From PHAA01 sp964584415 (lineage in GTDB: Bacteria; Bacillota; Syntrophomonadia; Syntrophomonadales; Syntrophomonadaceae), in NCBI GenBank assembly GCA_964584415.1, contig CAZOZX010000053.1, forward strand, positions 1 through 14,005: a stretch of DNA of 14,005 nucleotides, read 5' to 3'. Under the pieces are notes generated by a model, which saw only the letters and a program-made list of their open reading frames with translations, made no database searches and was not told the origin of the DNA. Both the position numbers and the translations under genes were made by a program. Positions within the stretch are counted from its first letter, which is position 1; each line of letters starts with the position of its first letter. Shown in pieces: positions 6,044-13,699 of the stretch.

Positions 6044-7396
6044 TTGAGACCAATCTACATTATTGGCCATCGTAATCCTGATATTGATTCCATTGCTTCC
6101 GCCATCGCCTACCAGGTTTACAAACAGAGCACTGATCAAGGGTTGTTTGTAGCTGCGTCCGCCGGTGAATTGAACGAAGACCTGACTTGGCTGCTTGATC
6201 ACCTGGGGCTGCAGCATCCCGAAGTTGTAAAGGATGTCAGTACCCGGGTCGAGGACCTTCTTGAAGAAGAAATGCCGCCTTTTACGGGCCCGGAAGTCAC
6301 TTTAGCCGAGTTAGGCAGCTTTATGCGTTCCCACAAGATCAAGACTCTTCCGATTGTAGATGAAAAAAAGGGATTCCTGGGCCTGCTGACTCTTGGCGAT
6401 ATCGCCATGTTATTCCTGGACTCATTGGGAACCGGGAGTGATATTGAAAGAAGCCCCGAGATTGTGCGGCATTTACTTGCTCAGACAGCCGGCACCATTA
6501 TGAAAACCAAACAATTGGTTCTGTTTGAGCCCGGCGACAAGGTGGACGAGGCCAAAAGAAACATGTTGGCCAGTCGCTTCCGTAATTACCCGGTAGTGGA
6601 TGACGATAACCGTTTTATGGGTATGATTTCCCGCTACAATTTACTGCAGATGAAAAGAAAACAGGTTATATTGGTTGACCACAACGAAAAGAAACAGGCT
6701 GTCGAGGGCATCGAGGAAGCGGAGATCCTGGAGATAGTTGATCATCACCGGGTGGGGGATCTGCAGACACTCTGGCCTATCTTTTTCCATAACGAACCGG
6801 TTGGGTCAACCTCTACCCTGGTGGCGGAAATGTTACTGCGCCAACCAGTTCAGCTGAACAAGGAAATGGCAGCCCTGCTGCTGTCCGGGATAATGTCCGA
6901 TACCATGATTTTTAAATCTCCCACTACCACCAGCAAAGATAAGTTCATAGCCGCAGAACTTGAGAAATTATCCGGGCTGGATGCCTTGAGATGGGGTAAA
7001 ACACTTTATTCGACAGTACACCGGGCTGATAAAATGTCTGATCAGGAAATTGTCAGTCAAGATTTAAAAGAGTACATCAGCGGAGAAAATACCTTTGCTA
7101 TTAGTCAAATAGAAACAGTTGATCTGGAAGCATTTGCTGAACGCAGGGCAAAATTGACTGCGACCATGGAAGAGTTGTGTATTCAAAAAGGCTATGCATT
7201 GATGTGCCTGATGGCTACCAGTATTTTTGAAGAGGGTACCGAAATAATTTTGGCTGGTCCCAAACGGGGATTGGTTGAGGATGCCTTCCAACACGAGCAG
7301 AAGAACGGGGGGATTTTTCTGCGGGGTATTTTATCCCGCAAGAAACAAGTGGTACCAGTCATTTATCAGGTATTTCATAAGTCCAATATGATTTAG
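6044..7396 (+). CDS. ppaC: CBS-domain family II manganese-dependent inorganic pyrophosphatase
   Basis: This 450-residue cytoplasmic enzyme hydrolyses pyrophosphate, pulling biosynthetic reactions forward. The DHH catalytic domain is split by a regulatory insert. The N-terminal part has GHRNPDIDS (His9, Asp13, Asp15). Two CBS repeats follow, about 76-125 and 148-203, which in this family bind AMP/ADP (inhibitory) or ATP. The catalytic part resumes with LVDHN (Asp212) and VDHH (Asp233, His234, His235), then SDT (Asp286). The DHHA2 domain ends with the SRKK substrate-binding motif (431-434). I see no DRTGG domain between the CBS repeats, unlike the longer clostridial version. The start is TTG at 6044, chosen because GGAGG (6031-6035) is 8 nt upstream and the catalytic His9 lies right after it. 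A terminator follows. Confidence 0.95.
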   Translation: MRPIYIIGHRNPDIDSIASAIAYQVYKQSTDQGLFVAASAGELNEDLTWLLDHLGLQHPEVVKDVSTRVEDLLEEEMPPFTGPEVTLAELGSFMRSHKIKTLPIVDEKKGFLGLLTLGDIAMLFLDSLGTGSDIERSPEIVRHLLAQTAGTIMKTKQLVLFEPGDKVDEAKRNMLASRFRNYPVVDDDNRFMGMISRYNLLQMKRKQVILVDHNEKKQAVEGIEEAEILEIVDHHRVGDLQTLWPIFFHNEPVGSTSTLVAEMLLRQPVQLNKEMAALLLSGIMSDTMIFKSPTTTSKDKFIAAELEKLSGLDALRWGKTLYSTVHRADKMSDQEIVSQDLKEYISGENTFAISQIETVDLEAFAERRAKLTATMEELCIQKGYALMCLMATSIFEEGTEIILAGPKRGLVEDAFQHEQKNGGIFLRGILSRKKQVVPVIYQVFHKSNMI

Positions 7397-7423
7397 TTCC
7401 AACCCATTCCTGCCCACTTTAGG

Positions 7424-7447
7424 AGCCAGCCCAGCGCTGGCTTTTTT
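7424..7447 (+). terminator. Intrinsic terminator after the pyrophosphatase gene
   Basis: AGCCAGC (7424-7430) pairs perfectly with GCTGGCT (7436-7442) around a five-base CCAGC loop, followed by a T run to 7447. It closes the nudF-EndoQ-pyrophosphatase block and separates it from the sporulation block. Confidence 0.92.
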
Positions 7448-7491
7448 GCTTGCCTACAGCAGCACCTCAGCCGCGCGATTACTATCTTTTG

Positions 7492-7521
7492 TGCATAAAG
7501 TAAAGCGGGACAAAATATGAT
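7492..7521 (+). promoter_or_regulatory. Candidate sigma-E promoter for spoIIM
   Basis: TGCATAAA at 7492-7499 matches the sigma-E -35 consensus GKCATATT at five of eight positions. AATATGAT at 7514-7521 matches the -10 CATACAMT at five of eight. The spacer is 14 nt. In B. subtilis spoIIM depends on sigma-E, so a promoter of this kind is expected here. The match is only fair. Confidence 0.35.
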
Positions 7522-7569
7522 TGGAAAGAGAACTCTTGCAGCTAAATATTGGTTAGGAAAGGAAAGCCG

Positions 7570-8181
7570 ATGAAATTAACACTCAGGCTGAAGCAGCATG
7601 TAAGCGAAAACAGATGGCAATACCTGCTGATAGTATTGATTTTCCTGGCCGGGACTATCATCGGTGATTATAAATCGGGCGGATTGACTGATGGGGTAAG
7701 GACCCATTTGCTGGGTTTAATTGATGACTATTTACAGGGAGGGAGCGATGCCCAACTTAACAAACAGGCTATTCTTTTTAACTCCTTTCTGAATCAAGCC
7801 AAGAGTATTGTTGCCATATGGTTCCTGGGTTTGACTATAATCGGTATGCCTTTGATTCTGGCTGTTGTTTTCCTTAAAGGATTTTCCCTGGGTTTTACGG
7901 TGTGCTTTCTGGTTAAGGAAAAGGCAATGTCAGGGATATTGATCAGCATACTGTCCATAGTACCGCAGAATTTAATTTACTTACCGCTGCTTGTTATATG
8001 GTCTGTGGTAGGAATTAATTTCTCAATATACATAACCCGTTCCAGGTCAGGTATAGGCATCCCTTTAGGTAGGGGCTTATTAAGTTATACCCTGTTAATG
8101 CTTATATCATTAATAATCGTCTTAGTTGGGGCATTGATCGAAGCCTATTTGTCACCACTGTTCTTGAGTTTATTTATTTAA
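7570..8181 (+). CDS. spoIIM: Stage II sporulation protein M, engulfment membrane protein
   Basis: This 203-residue multi-pass membrane protein belongs to the SpoIIM family. With SpoIID and SpoIIP it forms the mother-cell machine that remodels septal peptidoglycan and drives the membrane around the forespore. Hydrophobic segments lie near 17-32, 80-104, 106-116, 121-150 and 168-190, ending in the family-typical ALIEAYLSP (about 188-196). A frame-extending TTG exists at 7549, but AAAGGA at 7558-7563 sits 6 nt before the ATG at 7570, and the N-terminus then resembles other SpoIIM proteins. Length is slightly below the roughly 215 residues of B. subtilis SpoIIM. It opens the second transcription block, behind the terminator at 7424-7447. 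Confidence 0.9.
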   Translation: MKLTLRLKQHVSENRWQYLLIVLIFLAGTIIGDYKSGGLTDGVRTHLLGLIDDYLQGGSDAQLNKQAILFNSFLNQAKSIVAIWFLGLTIIGMPLILAVVFLKGFSLGFTVCFLVKEKAMSGILISILSIVPQNLIYLPLLVIWSVVGINFSIYITRSRSGIGIPLGRGLLSYTLLMLISLIIVLVGALIEAYLSPLFLSLFI

Positions 8182-8203
8182 ATTGCAAGGGAGGAATTGG
8201 GAC

Positions 8204-8476
8204 ATGGTTATTGTCGTAGGAAAATGGAAGGAAAAACTGATCCGGGGAGCTGCTATCTTAATTGTGGTGGTGCTTTTTGCGGCTGCAGTTCCTAAAGTAG
8301 CCGGCCTTTTCAATGAGAAGATACCTGTGTTCAGCGGGTGGATGCAGGACGAACATCCCACTGGCAATCCTATGCGGGTTGAACAACCGGATCAGCCCAG
8401 CAGCACCGAATTCAATGATTCTATTGATCAATTTGTAATTCATATGCAAAACTTTTACCATGAGGAGAAGGAATAA
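8204..8476 (+). CDS. Small single-pass membrane protein, unknown function
   Basis: I do not recognise this 90-residue protein. A short basic N-terminus (KWKEKLIRG) is followed by one hydrophobic helix at about 14-34, and a polar, acidic, Pro-containing tail. By the positive-inside rule the tail is probably outside the membrane. GGGAGG at 8189-8194 lies 9 nt before the ATG at 8204, so I prefer this over the TTG at 8183. It sits between spoIIM and xerD, the position where Bacilli carry a small membrane protein of DUF4227 (YqzK). Kinship with that is a guess from position, not from sequence. Confidence 0.75.
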   Translation: MVIVVGKWKEKLIRGAAILIVVVLFAAAVPKVAGLFNEKIPVFSGWMQDEHPTGNPMRVEQPDQPSSTEFNDSIDQFVIHMQNFYHEEKE

Positions 8477-8538
8477 GTCGTTTAAACAGGAATAAAGTAG
8501 TAGATGCCAAATTAAATCTGAATATTGGGAGCAGGGCA

Positions 8539-9429
8539 GTGGAGCACTATATCGAAGCCTTTCTGAACCATATAAAATATGAGAAAGGACTCTCAGACAA
8601 CACGATTGACGCTTATCGGCGTGATCTCAGGAAATTTGCTCACCATATGAACCAGGATCATCATTTGGACAATTGGGAGAGCGTCAATAAACGGCATATT
8701 ATTGGATTCCTGGCCGGAGAAATGGACCGTCAGGCAGCCAATGCCACGGTAGCTCGGACATTTTCGAGTATCAAGGGGCTATACAAATTCCTGGTATCTG
8801 AAGGTTATCTTAATCTAAATCCCACCACCGATATGGAAACCCCAAAAATAAAGCGTAAACTGCCCCAGGTTTTAACTGTTGCCGAGGTGGACAACCTAAT
8901 GGAGGAGCCTAATGTCATGGTACCGATAGGCTTGAGGGACCGGGCTATGCTTGAGCTCATGTACGGTACCGGGATAAGAGTATCGGAATTGCTTTCCCTG
9001 CAGTTAGAGGATCTAAATGTAATGGCTGGCTTTCTTCGCTGCGTGGGCAAGGGACGCAAGGAACGCATCATCCCGGTAAATCAGACATCTATACTCTGGG
9101 TGCAACGATACCTGGCCAAAGGACGCCCTTTTCTGTTAAAGGCACATATGGAACGAACCATGTTCCTTAATGCCCATGGCCGGAAAATGTCCCGGCAGGG
9201 TTTCTTTAAGATTCTGGCCCAACACGGAGACCGGGCTGGAATTGATAAGGGGTTGACACCTCATATGCTGCGGCACTCATTTGCCACCCACCTTCTCGAA
9301 AATGGTGCTGACCTGAGGGCTGTTCAGGAAATGCTGGGTCATTCCGATATTTCCACTACCCAAATCTACACGCACCTTACCAAGAGCCGTTTGCGCGAAG
9401 TATATCATCAATGTCACCCAAGAGCTTAA
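8539..9429 (+). CDS. xerD: Site-specific tyrosine recombinase XerD
   Basis: This 296-residue recombinase resolves chromosome dimers at dif together with a XerC-type partner (CodV in Bacillus) under FtsK/SpoIIIE control. The N-terminal SAM-like core-binding domain covers about 1-90 (FLNHIKYEKGLSDNTIDAY is the usual opening). The catalytic domain carries Arg147 (GTGIRVSELL), Lys171 (GKGRKER), His242 and Arg245 (HMLRHSFATH), His268 (LGHSD) and the nucleophile Tyr277 (QIYTH), so all six catalytic positions are intact. The start is GTG at 8539, with GGGAG and AGGG in the preceding 12 nt. Placement beside deoB and the spoIIA locus is the standard spot for chromosomal xerD (ripX) in Bacilli, so it is not a phage integrase. 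Confidence 0.95.
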   Translation: MEHYIEAFLNHIKYEKGLSDNTIDAYRRDLRKFAHHMNQDHHLDNWESVNKRHIIGFLAGEMDRQAANATVARTFSSIKGLYKFLVSEGYLNLNPTTDMETPKIKRKLPQVLTVAEVDNLMEEPNVMVPIGLRDRAMLELMYGTGIRVSELLSLQLEDLNVMAGFLRCVGKGRKERIIPVNQTSILWVQRYLAKGRPFLLKAHMERTMFLNAHGRKMSRQGFFKILAQHGDRAGIDKGLTPHMLRHSFATHLLENGADLRAVQEMLGHSDISTTQIYTHLTKSRLREVYHQCHPRA

Positions 9430-9482
9430 TAATATCTTGAAGCTTTCATACTGAATTCTTTAAGTAGAAGGAGGCAAAAGCA

Positions 9483-10655
9483 ATGGGGAAGAGAGCTATT
9501 CTGATAATCCTCGATAGTGTAGGTATAGGAGCCGCAGCTGATAGTTGCTTTTACGGCGACGAAGCGTGCAACACCCTGAAGCATATTGCCCAGTCGGAGA
9601 AGGGGCTGCACTTGCCCAATTTACAGGGTCTCGGCCTGGGCAATCTGGACCAGCTGCCCGGGATCGGCCCAGCAGCGTTGGCCAGGGGCGCATACGGTAA
9701 GCTGATCGAGAGGTCTAAAGGAAAAGACACTACCACCGGGCATTGGGAGATGATGGGGATTATCTTGGACAAGCCTTTCCCGACCTATCCAAATGGTTTC
9801 CCTTCTTCATTGATAGAGGAATTCGAAAAGAAAATTGGCCGAAAAACTTTGGGAAATGTAGTTGCATCCGGAACTGAGATTATCCATGAATTGGGACAGC
9901 TCCATGTTGAGACGGGTTTCCCCATCGTTTACACATCCGCAGATAGTGTCTTTCAGATTGCCGCCCATGAAGAGGTGGTACCTTTGGAGGAACTCTACCA
10001 TATATGTGAGATAGCCCGCCAAATGCTGCAGGGAGAAAATGGGGTAGGAAGAGTCATTGCCCGCCCTTTCATAGGTTCAGCCGGCAGTTTCATCCGCACT
10101 CCCCATCGACATGACTTCTCCTTGGAACCAGCCTTTAATATCCTCGATAGTATTATCGCTGCCGGCCAAAAAGTAGTTGGGATAGGCAAGATAAAAGACA
10201 TATTCGCCGGAAGAGGGGTAAGCGAAAGCCATCCCACCAAAAACAATGAAGATGGTATGGCCCGGATACTGGAAGTGTTGAGCGAGGATTTCTCAGGACT
10301 GGTTTTCGTAAACCTGGTCGATTTCGATCAACTGTATGGGCATCGCAACGATGTAGACGGGTACCGAAACGCTTTGGAGGAGTTCGATGCATGGTTACCG
10401 GATTTGCTCGCTGTTATGCAGCCTCAGGATTTGTTGATTATTTCTGCCGATCATGGTTGTGATCCGACCACTATCGGAACCGACCACACCCGCGAGATGG
10501 TGCCATTGTTGGTAGGGGGTCCAGGAGTAAAAGCTGGCGTGGATCTGGGTATACGTGAATCATTCGCCGATGTGGGGCAGACCATTGCCGAATATTTGGG
10601 TGTCAAGACGGATATTCCAGCCGGGCAGAGTTTTCTTAAACTGATTGAGGGGTAA
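9483..10655 (+). CDS. deoB: Phosphopentomutase
   Basis: This 390-residue cytoplasmic enzyme of the alkaline phosphatase superfamily interconverts (deoxy)ribose 1-phosphate and (deoxy)ribose 5-phosphate, linking nucleoside breakdown to the pentose phosphate pathway. Metal and active-site residues match those of the B. cereus enzyme: Asp11 (LDSVGIG), the phosphorylated Thr85 (GKDTTTGHWE), Asp282 and His287 (DFDQLYGHRND), Asp323-His324 (SADHG) and His335 (TDHTRE). Length is normal. AGAAGGAGG stands just upstream of the ATG. Pdp follows after 2 nt, so the two are co-transcribed and act in sequence: the phosphorylase makes the pentose 1-phosphate that DeoB converts. Confidence 0.97.
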   Translation: MGKRAILIILDSVGIGAAADSCFYGDEACNTLKHIAQSEKGLHLPNLQGLGLGNLDQLPGIGPAALARGAYGKLIERSKGKDTTTGHWEMMGIILDKPFPTYPNGFPSSLIEEFEKKIGRKTLGNVVASGTEIIHELGQLHVETGFPIVYTSADSVFQIAAHEEVVPLEELYHICEIARQMLQGENGVGRVIARPFIGSAGSFIRTPHRHDFSLEPAFNILDSIIAAGQKVVGIGKIKDIFAGRGVSESHPTKNNEDGMARILEVLSEDFSGLVFVNLVDFDQLYGHRNDVDGYRNALEEFDAWLPDLLAVMQPQDLLIISADHGCDPTTIGTDHTREMVPLLVGGPGVKAGVDLGIRESFADVGQTIAEYLGVKTDIPAGQSFLKLIEG

Positions 10656-10657
10656 TT

Positions 10658-11962
10658 ATGAATACGCAGGATATTATTCTAAAGAAACGTAATGGCGGAG
10701 AAATGACCAAAGCTGAGATCGATTTCTTGGTGGCAGGAATTAGCAGCGGCGAGATTCCTGACTATCAAATAGCTGCTTGGGCCATGGCCGTATATTTTAT
10801 GGGAATGACGGAGCAGGAAACGAGCCAGTTAACCCTGGCTATGGCCTATTCTGGAGAGGTCATGGATTTATCCGGAATAATTGGCAAGAAGGTGGACAAG
10901 CACAGCACCGGTGGTGTTGGCGACAAGGCCACCCTGGTGGTTATTCCGCTGGCAGCCGCGATGGGGGTTCCGGTTGCCAAAATGTCAGGGCGTGGTCTTG
11001 GCCATACAGGCGGAACCATAGACAAACTGGAATCGATTCCGGGCTTCCAGGCAGAGAGAACATATCAGCAGTTTATTGAGCAAGTAAACTCGATAAAGGC
11101 AGCAGTTGTGTCCCAAACCGGGAACCTGGTGCCGGCAGACAAGCGACTCTATGCCATCCGGGATGTCACCGCAACCGTTGACAGCATTCCTTTGATTGCC
11201 TCCAGCGTAATGAGTAAAAAAATAGCTGCTGGAGCAGAGGGCATAGTACTGGATGTTAAGGTGGGCAGCGGGGCATTTATGAAGAACACCGATGAAGCGA
11301 GGCAGCTGGCTAAAACTATGGTGCAGATCGGGAAGAGTGTTGGCCGCCAGGTAGTGGCAGTGCTGACCGACATGGACCAGCCGTTAGGCAACGCGGTTGG
11401 CAACGCGCTGGAGGTTAGAGAGGCTATTGATGCTCTTAGGGGACAAGGGCCGGCCGATTTAGAGGAGCTTAGTTTATATTTGACCGCTCAGCTTATGATA
11501 TTGGCAGGGTTGTACCCGAGTATAGAGCGGTCCCGGCAGGAAGTCAGAACCATACTAGCCTCCGGAGCCGGGTATGATAAATTCTGCCAAATGGTTGCAG
11601 CCCAGGGCGGGCGGCTTGACTTGGACCACCCTAATTATGGTTTGCCCCAGGCTAAATATCAATCAGAAGTGAAAGCCGTCCGGGAAGGATTTGTGGCTGC
11701 CGTGGATGCCCTGGAAGTAGGAAAAACTGCTATGCTGCTGGGAGCCGGACGCGAAAAGATAGGCGATAAAGTTGATCCAGCCGTCGGGGTTCATCTTCTC
11801 AAAAAGAGGGGTGATTGGGTACAGCCAGGAGAGACAATAGCTATTCTTCACGCCAATAACAGGGATTTAATCTCTTACGCTGGTGAGCAGCTGCAAAAAT
11901 GTTATCGATTGACCGACAGCAATCCGCCTCACCAACCCTTAATTATTGACACGATAATGTAA
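10658..11962 (+). CDS. pdp: Pyrimidine-nucleoside phosphorylase
   Basis: This 434-residue enzyme splits uridine, thymidine or deoxyuridine with phosphate into base and (deoxy)ribose 1-phosphate. The N-terminal helical domain begins ILKKRNGGEMTKAEI. Phosphate-binding KHSTGGVGDK is at 81-90, and the family signature SGRGLGHTGGTIDKLE at 110-125. Arg167, Ser182 and Lys186 have the same spacing as the pyrimidine-binding Arg171, Ser186 and Lys190 of E. coli thymidine phosphorylase. A C-terminal domain about 340-434 ends the protein at normal length. I call it Pdp rather than DeoA because this is the usual Gram-positive enzyme at this locus; the sequence alone does not settle uridine use. The GAGGGG ribosome binding site lies inside the end of deoB. 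Confidence 0.94.
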   Translation: MNTQDIILKKRNGGEMTKAEIDFLVAGISSGEIPDYQIAAWAMAVYFMGMTEQETSQLTLAMAYSGEVMDLSGIIGKKVDKHSTGGVGDKATLVVIPLAAAMGVPVAKMSGRGLGHTGGTIDKLESIPGFQAERTYQQFIEQVNSIKAAVVSQTGNLVPADKRLYAIRDVTATVDSIPLIASSVMSKKIAAGAEGIVLDVKVGSGAFMKNTDEARQLAKTMVQIGKSVGRQVVAVLTDMDQPLGNAVGNALEVREAIDALRGQGPADLEELSLYLTAQLMILAGLYPSIERSRQEVRTILASGAGYDKFCQMVAAQGGRLDLDHPNYGLPQAKYQSEVKAVREGFVAAVDALEVGKTAMLLGAGREKIGDKVDPAVGVHLLKKRGDWVQPGETIAILHANNRDLISYAGEQLQKCYRLTDSNPPHQPLIIDTIM

Positions 11963-12075
11963 ATTCTATCGACATCCTGATCCTTGAAAACAGTTATAAA
12001 ACGAACTAATGACATAATACCGGCTGTACCTCAATATAATTTAGAAATATTGGATTTAGGGGAGGTACATGCGGG

Positions 12076-13221
12076 ATGAGAGTAAAACCACGAGCCGTTG
12101 CCCTTATTTTAGTTTTTCTGATGCTCGCGTGGGTGGGGACGGGTACGGCGCAGACTAAGCTGGAGAACGTAAAGGCCGATGCTTATGTCTTAATGGATGC
12201 CGATTCGGGTAATGTTCTGCTGGGATATAATGAAGAAAAACGCTTGGCCCCTGCTAGTATGACCAAATTAATGACATTAATTCTAGCGGTGGAGGCCCTG
12301 GAAAGTGGAACGGTCCAACTAACTGATCCAGTGGTGGCCAGCGAGAATGCTTGGAAAATGGGTGGATCCCAGATATACCTGGAACCGGGTGAAACCATGA
12401 CTTATGAGGAAATGTTAGTCTCCATTGCGGTGGGTTCTGCCAATGATGCTTGTGTAGCCGTAGCCGAGTATCTGGAAGGCAGTCACCAAAATTTCGTAGA
12501 CAAAATGAATCAGAAAGCTGCCCAATTAGGACTGCAAAACACCCATTTCATTAATGCATACGGTTTGCCTGCCGAAGGACATTACACCAGCGCCCATGAT
12601 ATGGCCATAATTGCACGTTTTGCATTGTCACATCCCCGCGTAGTTGAATACACTTCCATCAAGCAATACAATCTTCGCGAGGGAAAATTTGTGCTCTACA
12701 ATACCAATAAATTGCTGTGGTGGTATGCCGGGACGGACGGGTTCAAGACCGGTTGGACCAATGAAGCCAAATATTGCCTCACTTCAACGGTTAAAAGGGA
12801 TGGATTACGTTTGATCGCGGTAGTAATGGCATCTCCTGAAGTCCGAGGTCATTTTCGCGATTCAATGGAATTGTACAATTATGGTTTTGCTAAATATGCT
12901 TACAAGTCTTTCTTTGCCCGCGACAGCGTATGCGGAATAGTGCCAATTGGCAAAGGAACTGAGGATGCTGTAGAGGCTGTAGTCGCAGAAGATGCCGGAT
13001 CAATCTTTCTCAAAGGTGAAAAAGATAACCTCACCCATACCAAAACGCTGAGCGATTATCTCGATGCTCCGATAACCAAAGGTCAGAAACTGGGTGAAAT
13101 ACAAGTATACAAGGAAGGCAACCTGCAGAAGACAGTTGATATTGTTTCGGCAAAAGAAGTGCCTCGGGGTGGAATAGTAAAGGAAATAAAGAAAATGTTT
13201 GCCGAAACCTTTCTGTTATAG
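12076..13221 (+). CDS. dacF: Sporulation D-alanyl-D-alanine carboxypeptidase DacF
   Basis: This 381-residue penicillin-binding protein of the DacF/PBP5 type trims the terminal D-Ala from peptidoglycan stem peptides and so limits cross-linking. In B. subtilis DacF is made in the forespore. A signal peptide (about 1-25, basic start then a hydrophobic core to TAQ) exports it. The serine beta-lactamase-like fold shows Ser61-x-x-Lys64 (ASMTK), Ser121-Ala-Asn123 and Lys224-Thr-Gly226, all intact. A PBP5 C-terminal domain follows, about 282-365, and the last 15 residues (IVKEIKKMFAETFLL) form an amphipathic helix for membrane attachment. GGGGAGG at 12059-12065 lies 10 nt before the ATG. I found no clean sigma-F or sigma-A promoter in 11963-12075. 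Its 3' end carries two Spo0A-box matches used by the next operon. Confidence 0.95.
   Translation: MRVKPRAVALILVFLMLAWVGTGTAQTKLENVKADAYVLMDADSGNVLLGYNEEKRLAPASMTKLMTLILAVEALESGTVQLTDPVVASENAWKMGGSQIYLEPGETMTYEEMLVSIAVGSANDACVAVAEYLEGSHQNFVDKMNQKAAQLGLQNTHFINAYGLPAEGHYTSAHDMAIIARFALSHPRVVEYTSIKQYNLREGKFVLYNTNKLLWWYAGTDGFKTGWTNEAKYCLTSTVKRDGLRLIAVVMASPEVRGHFRDSMELYNYGFAKYAYKSFFARDSVCGIVPIGKGTEDAVEAVVAEDAGSIFLKGEKDNLTHTKTLSDYLDAPITKGQKLGEIQVYKEGNLQKTVDIVSAKEVPRGGIVKEIKKMFAETFLL
13146..13206 (+). promoter_or_regulatory. Two inverted Spo0A-box matches ahead of spoIIAA
   Basis: TTCGGCAA at 13146-13153 and TTGCCGAA at 13199-13206 are the same site in opposite orientations. Both satisfy the Spo0A-box core TGNCGAA. 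They lie within the end of dacF, about 80 and 30 bp upstream of the sigma-H-type -35 element. In B. subtilis Spo0A~P activates spoIIA from boxes upstream of a sigma-H promoter. Such heptamers occur by chance every couple of kilobases, so the pairing and position are what count. Confidence 0.5.
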
Positions 13222-13234
13222 ATGGAATTTTGTG

Positions 13235-13261
13235 GAAGGACTTGTCCCCTCCATGTAGAAG
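13235..13261 (+). promoter_or_regulatory. Sigma-H-type promoter of the spoIIA operon
   Basis: GAAGGACTT at 13235-13243 fits the sigma-H -35 consensus RnAGGAwWW except at one weak position. GTAGAAG at 13255-13261 fits the -10 RnnGAAT except for the last base. The spacer is 11 nt, as expected. Transcription would start near 13268, leaving about 65 nt before the GTG of spoIIAA. The B. subtilis spoIIA operon is sigma-H dependent from the same place. Confidence 0.65.
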
Positions 13262-13332
13262 TCTTTTCTAAGGCTCATGCACTGGTGTGTATGGATCAAC
13301 AGATCGAAGACATACAAGGAGGGGACTTTGTT

Positions 13333-13665
13333 GTGCATTTCGAATTCAAACAGGTAAGGAATACCCTTTTTGTTAGAATAGAAGGTGAAATTGACATGCT
13401 GGTAGCTGAGCAGCTGCGCAAGGCTATCGATCGGAAACTGGAGACAAAAAGAATTATTAATCTGGTGATCAACCTGGAAAGGGTCACATTCATAGACAGT
13501 TCCGGCCTGGGGGTCATTATTGGCCGGTATAAGAAAATTACTGACCTGCATGGTAAAATGTTTATTGTTGGTGCTCGGCCAGCTGTAACCAAAATATTAA
13601 TGTTTTCCGGTATCAACAAATTGGTTTCAATGTGCCAAAATGAACAGGACATTATCAATATATAA
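13333..13665 (+). CDS. spoIIAA: Anti-sigma-F factor antagonist SpoIIAA
   Basis: This 110-residue STAS-domain protein binds SpoIIAB and frees sigma-F in the forespore. SpoIIAB inactivates it by phosphorylation, and SpoIIE reactivates it. The phosphorylation motif FIDSSGLGVIIGRYK (54-68) is intact, with Ser57 matching Ser58 of B. subtilis. The frame stays open back to an ATG at 13222 immediately after the dacF stop, but AAGGAGG at 13316-13322 is 10 nt ahead of GTG 13333. Starting there gives the normal SpoIIAA length and N-terminus, and the extra 37 residues would span the sigma-H promoter. The stop lies 1 nt before the GGAGG that serves spoIIAB. Confidence 0.95.
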   Translation: MHFEFKQVRNTLFVRIEGEIDMLVAEQLRKAIDRKLETKRIINLVINLERVTFIDSSGLGVIIGRYKKITDLHGKMFIVGARPAVTKILMFSGINKLVSMCQNEQDIINI

Positions 13666-13666
13666 C

Positions 13667-13699
13667 GGAGGTGAATACCAGCTCCGTGCTGGACAGGCT
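13667..13699 (+). promoter_or_regulatory. Unusual spoIIAB initiation region: distant SD plus hairpin
   Basis: A strong GGAGGTGA (13667-13674) lies 25 nt before the first spoIIAB ATG (13700), too far for normal initiation. Between them CCAGC (13678-13682) and GCTGG (13688-13692) form a 5-bp hairpin with a 5-nt loop. Looping it out leaves about 10 nt between SD and ATG. Alternatively GTG 13686 starts a five-codon frame whose TGA overlaps the ATG as ATGA. See findings. Confidence 0.55.

Noticed and set aside
8539..9429. Phage or island integrase
   Set aside because: Although a tyrosine recombinase, it has XerD-typical length and N-terminus and lies in the conserved xerD-deoB-spoIIA neighbourhood, with no attachment repeats or phage genes.
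12035..12040. TATAAT ahead of dacF as a sigma-A promoter
   Set aside because: The nearest -35-like ATGACA is 20 nt away, and sporulation-type (sigma-F/G) elements could not be fitted either, so no promoter is called.
13301..13308. AGATCGAA as a third Spo0A box
   Set aside because: It matches TTGTCGAA at only five of eight positions and lies downstream of the predicted transcription start.
13222..13332. Longer SpoIIAA start at ATG 13222, right after the dacF stop
   Set aside because: No ribosome binding site is suitably placed, the extra 37 residues do not look like SpoIIAA, and they cover the sigma-H-type promoter. GTG 13333 has AAGGAGG and gives the normal length.
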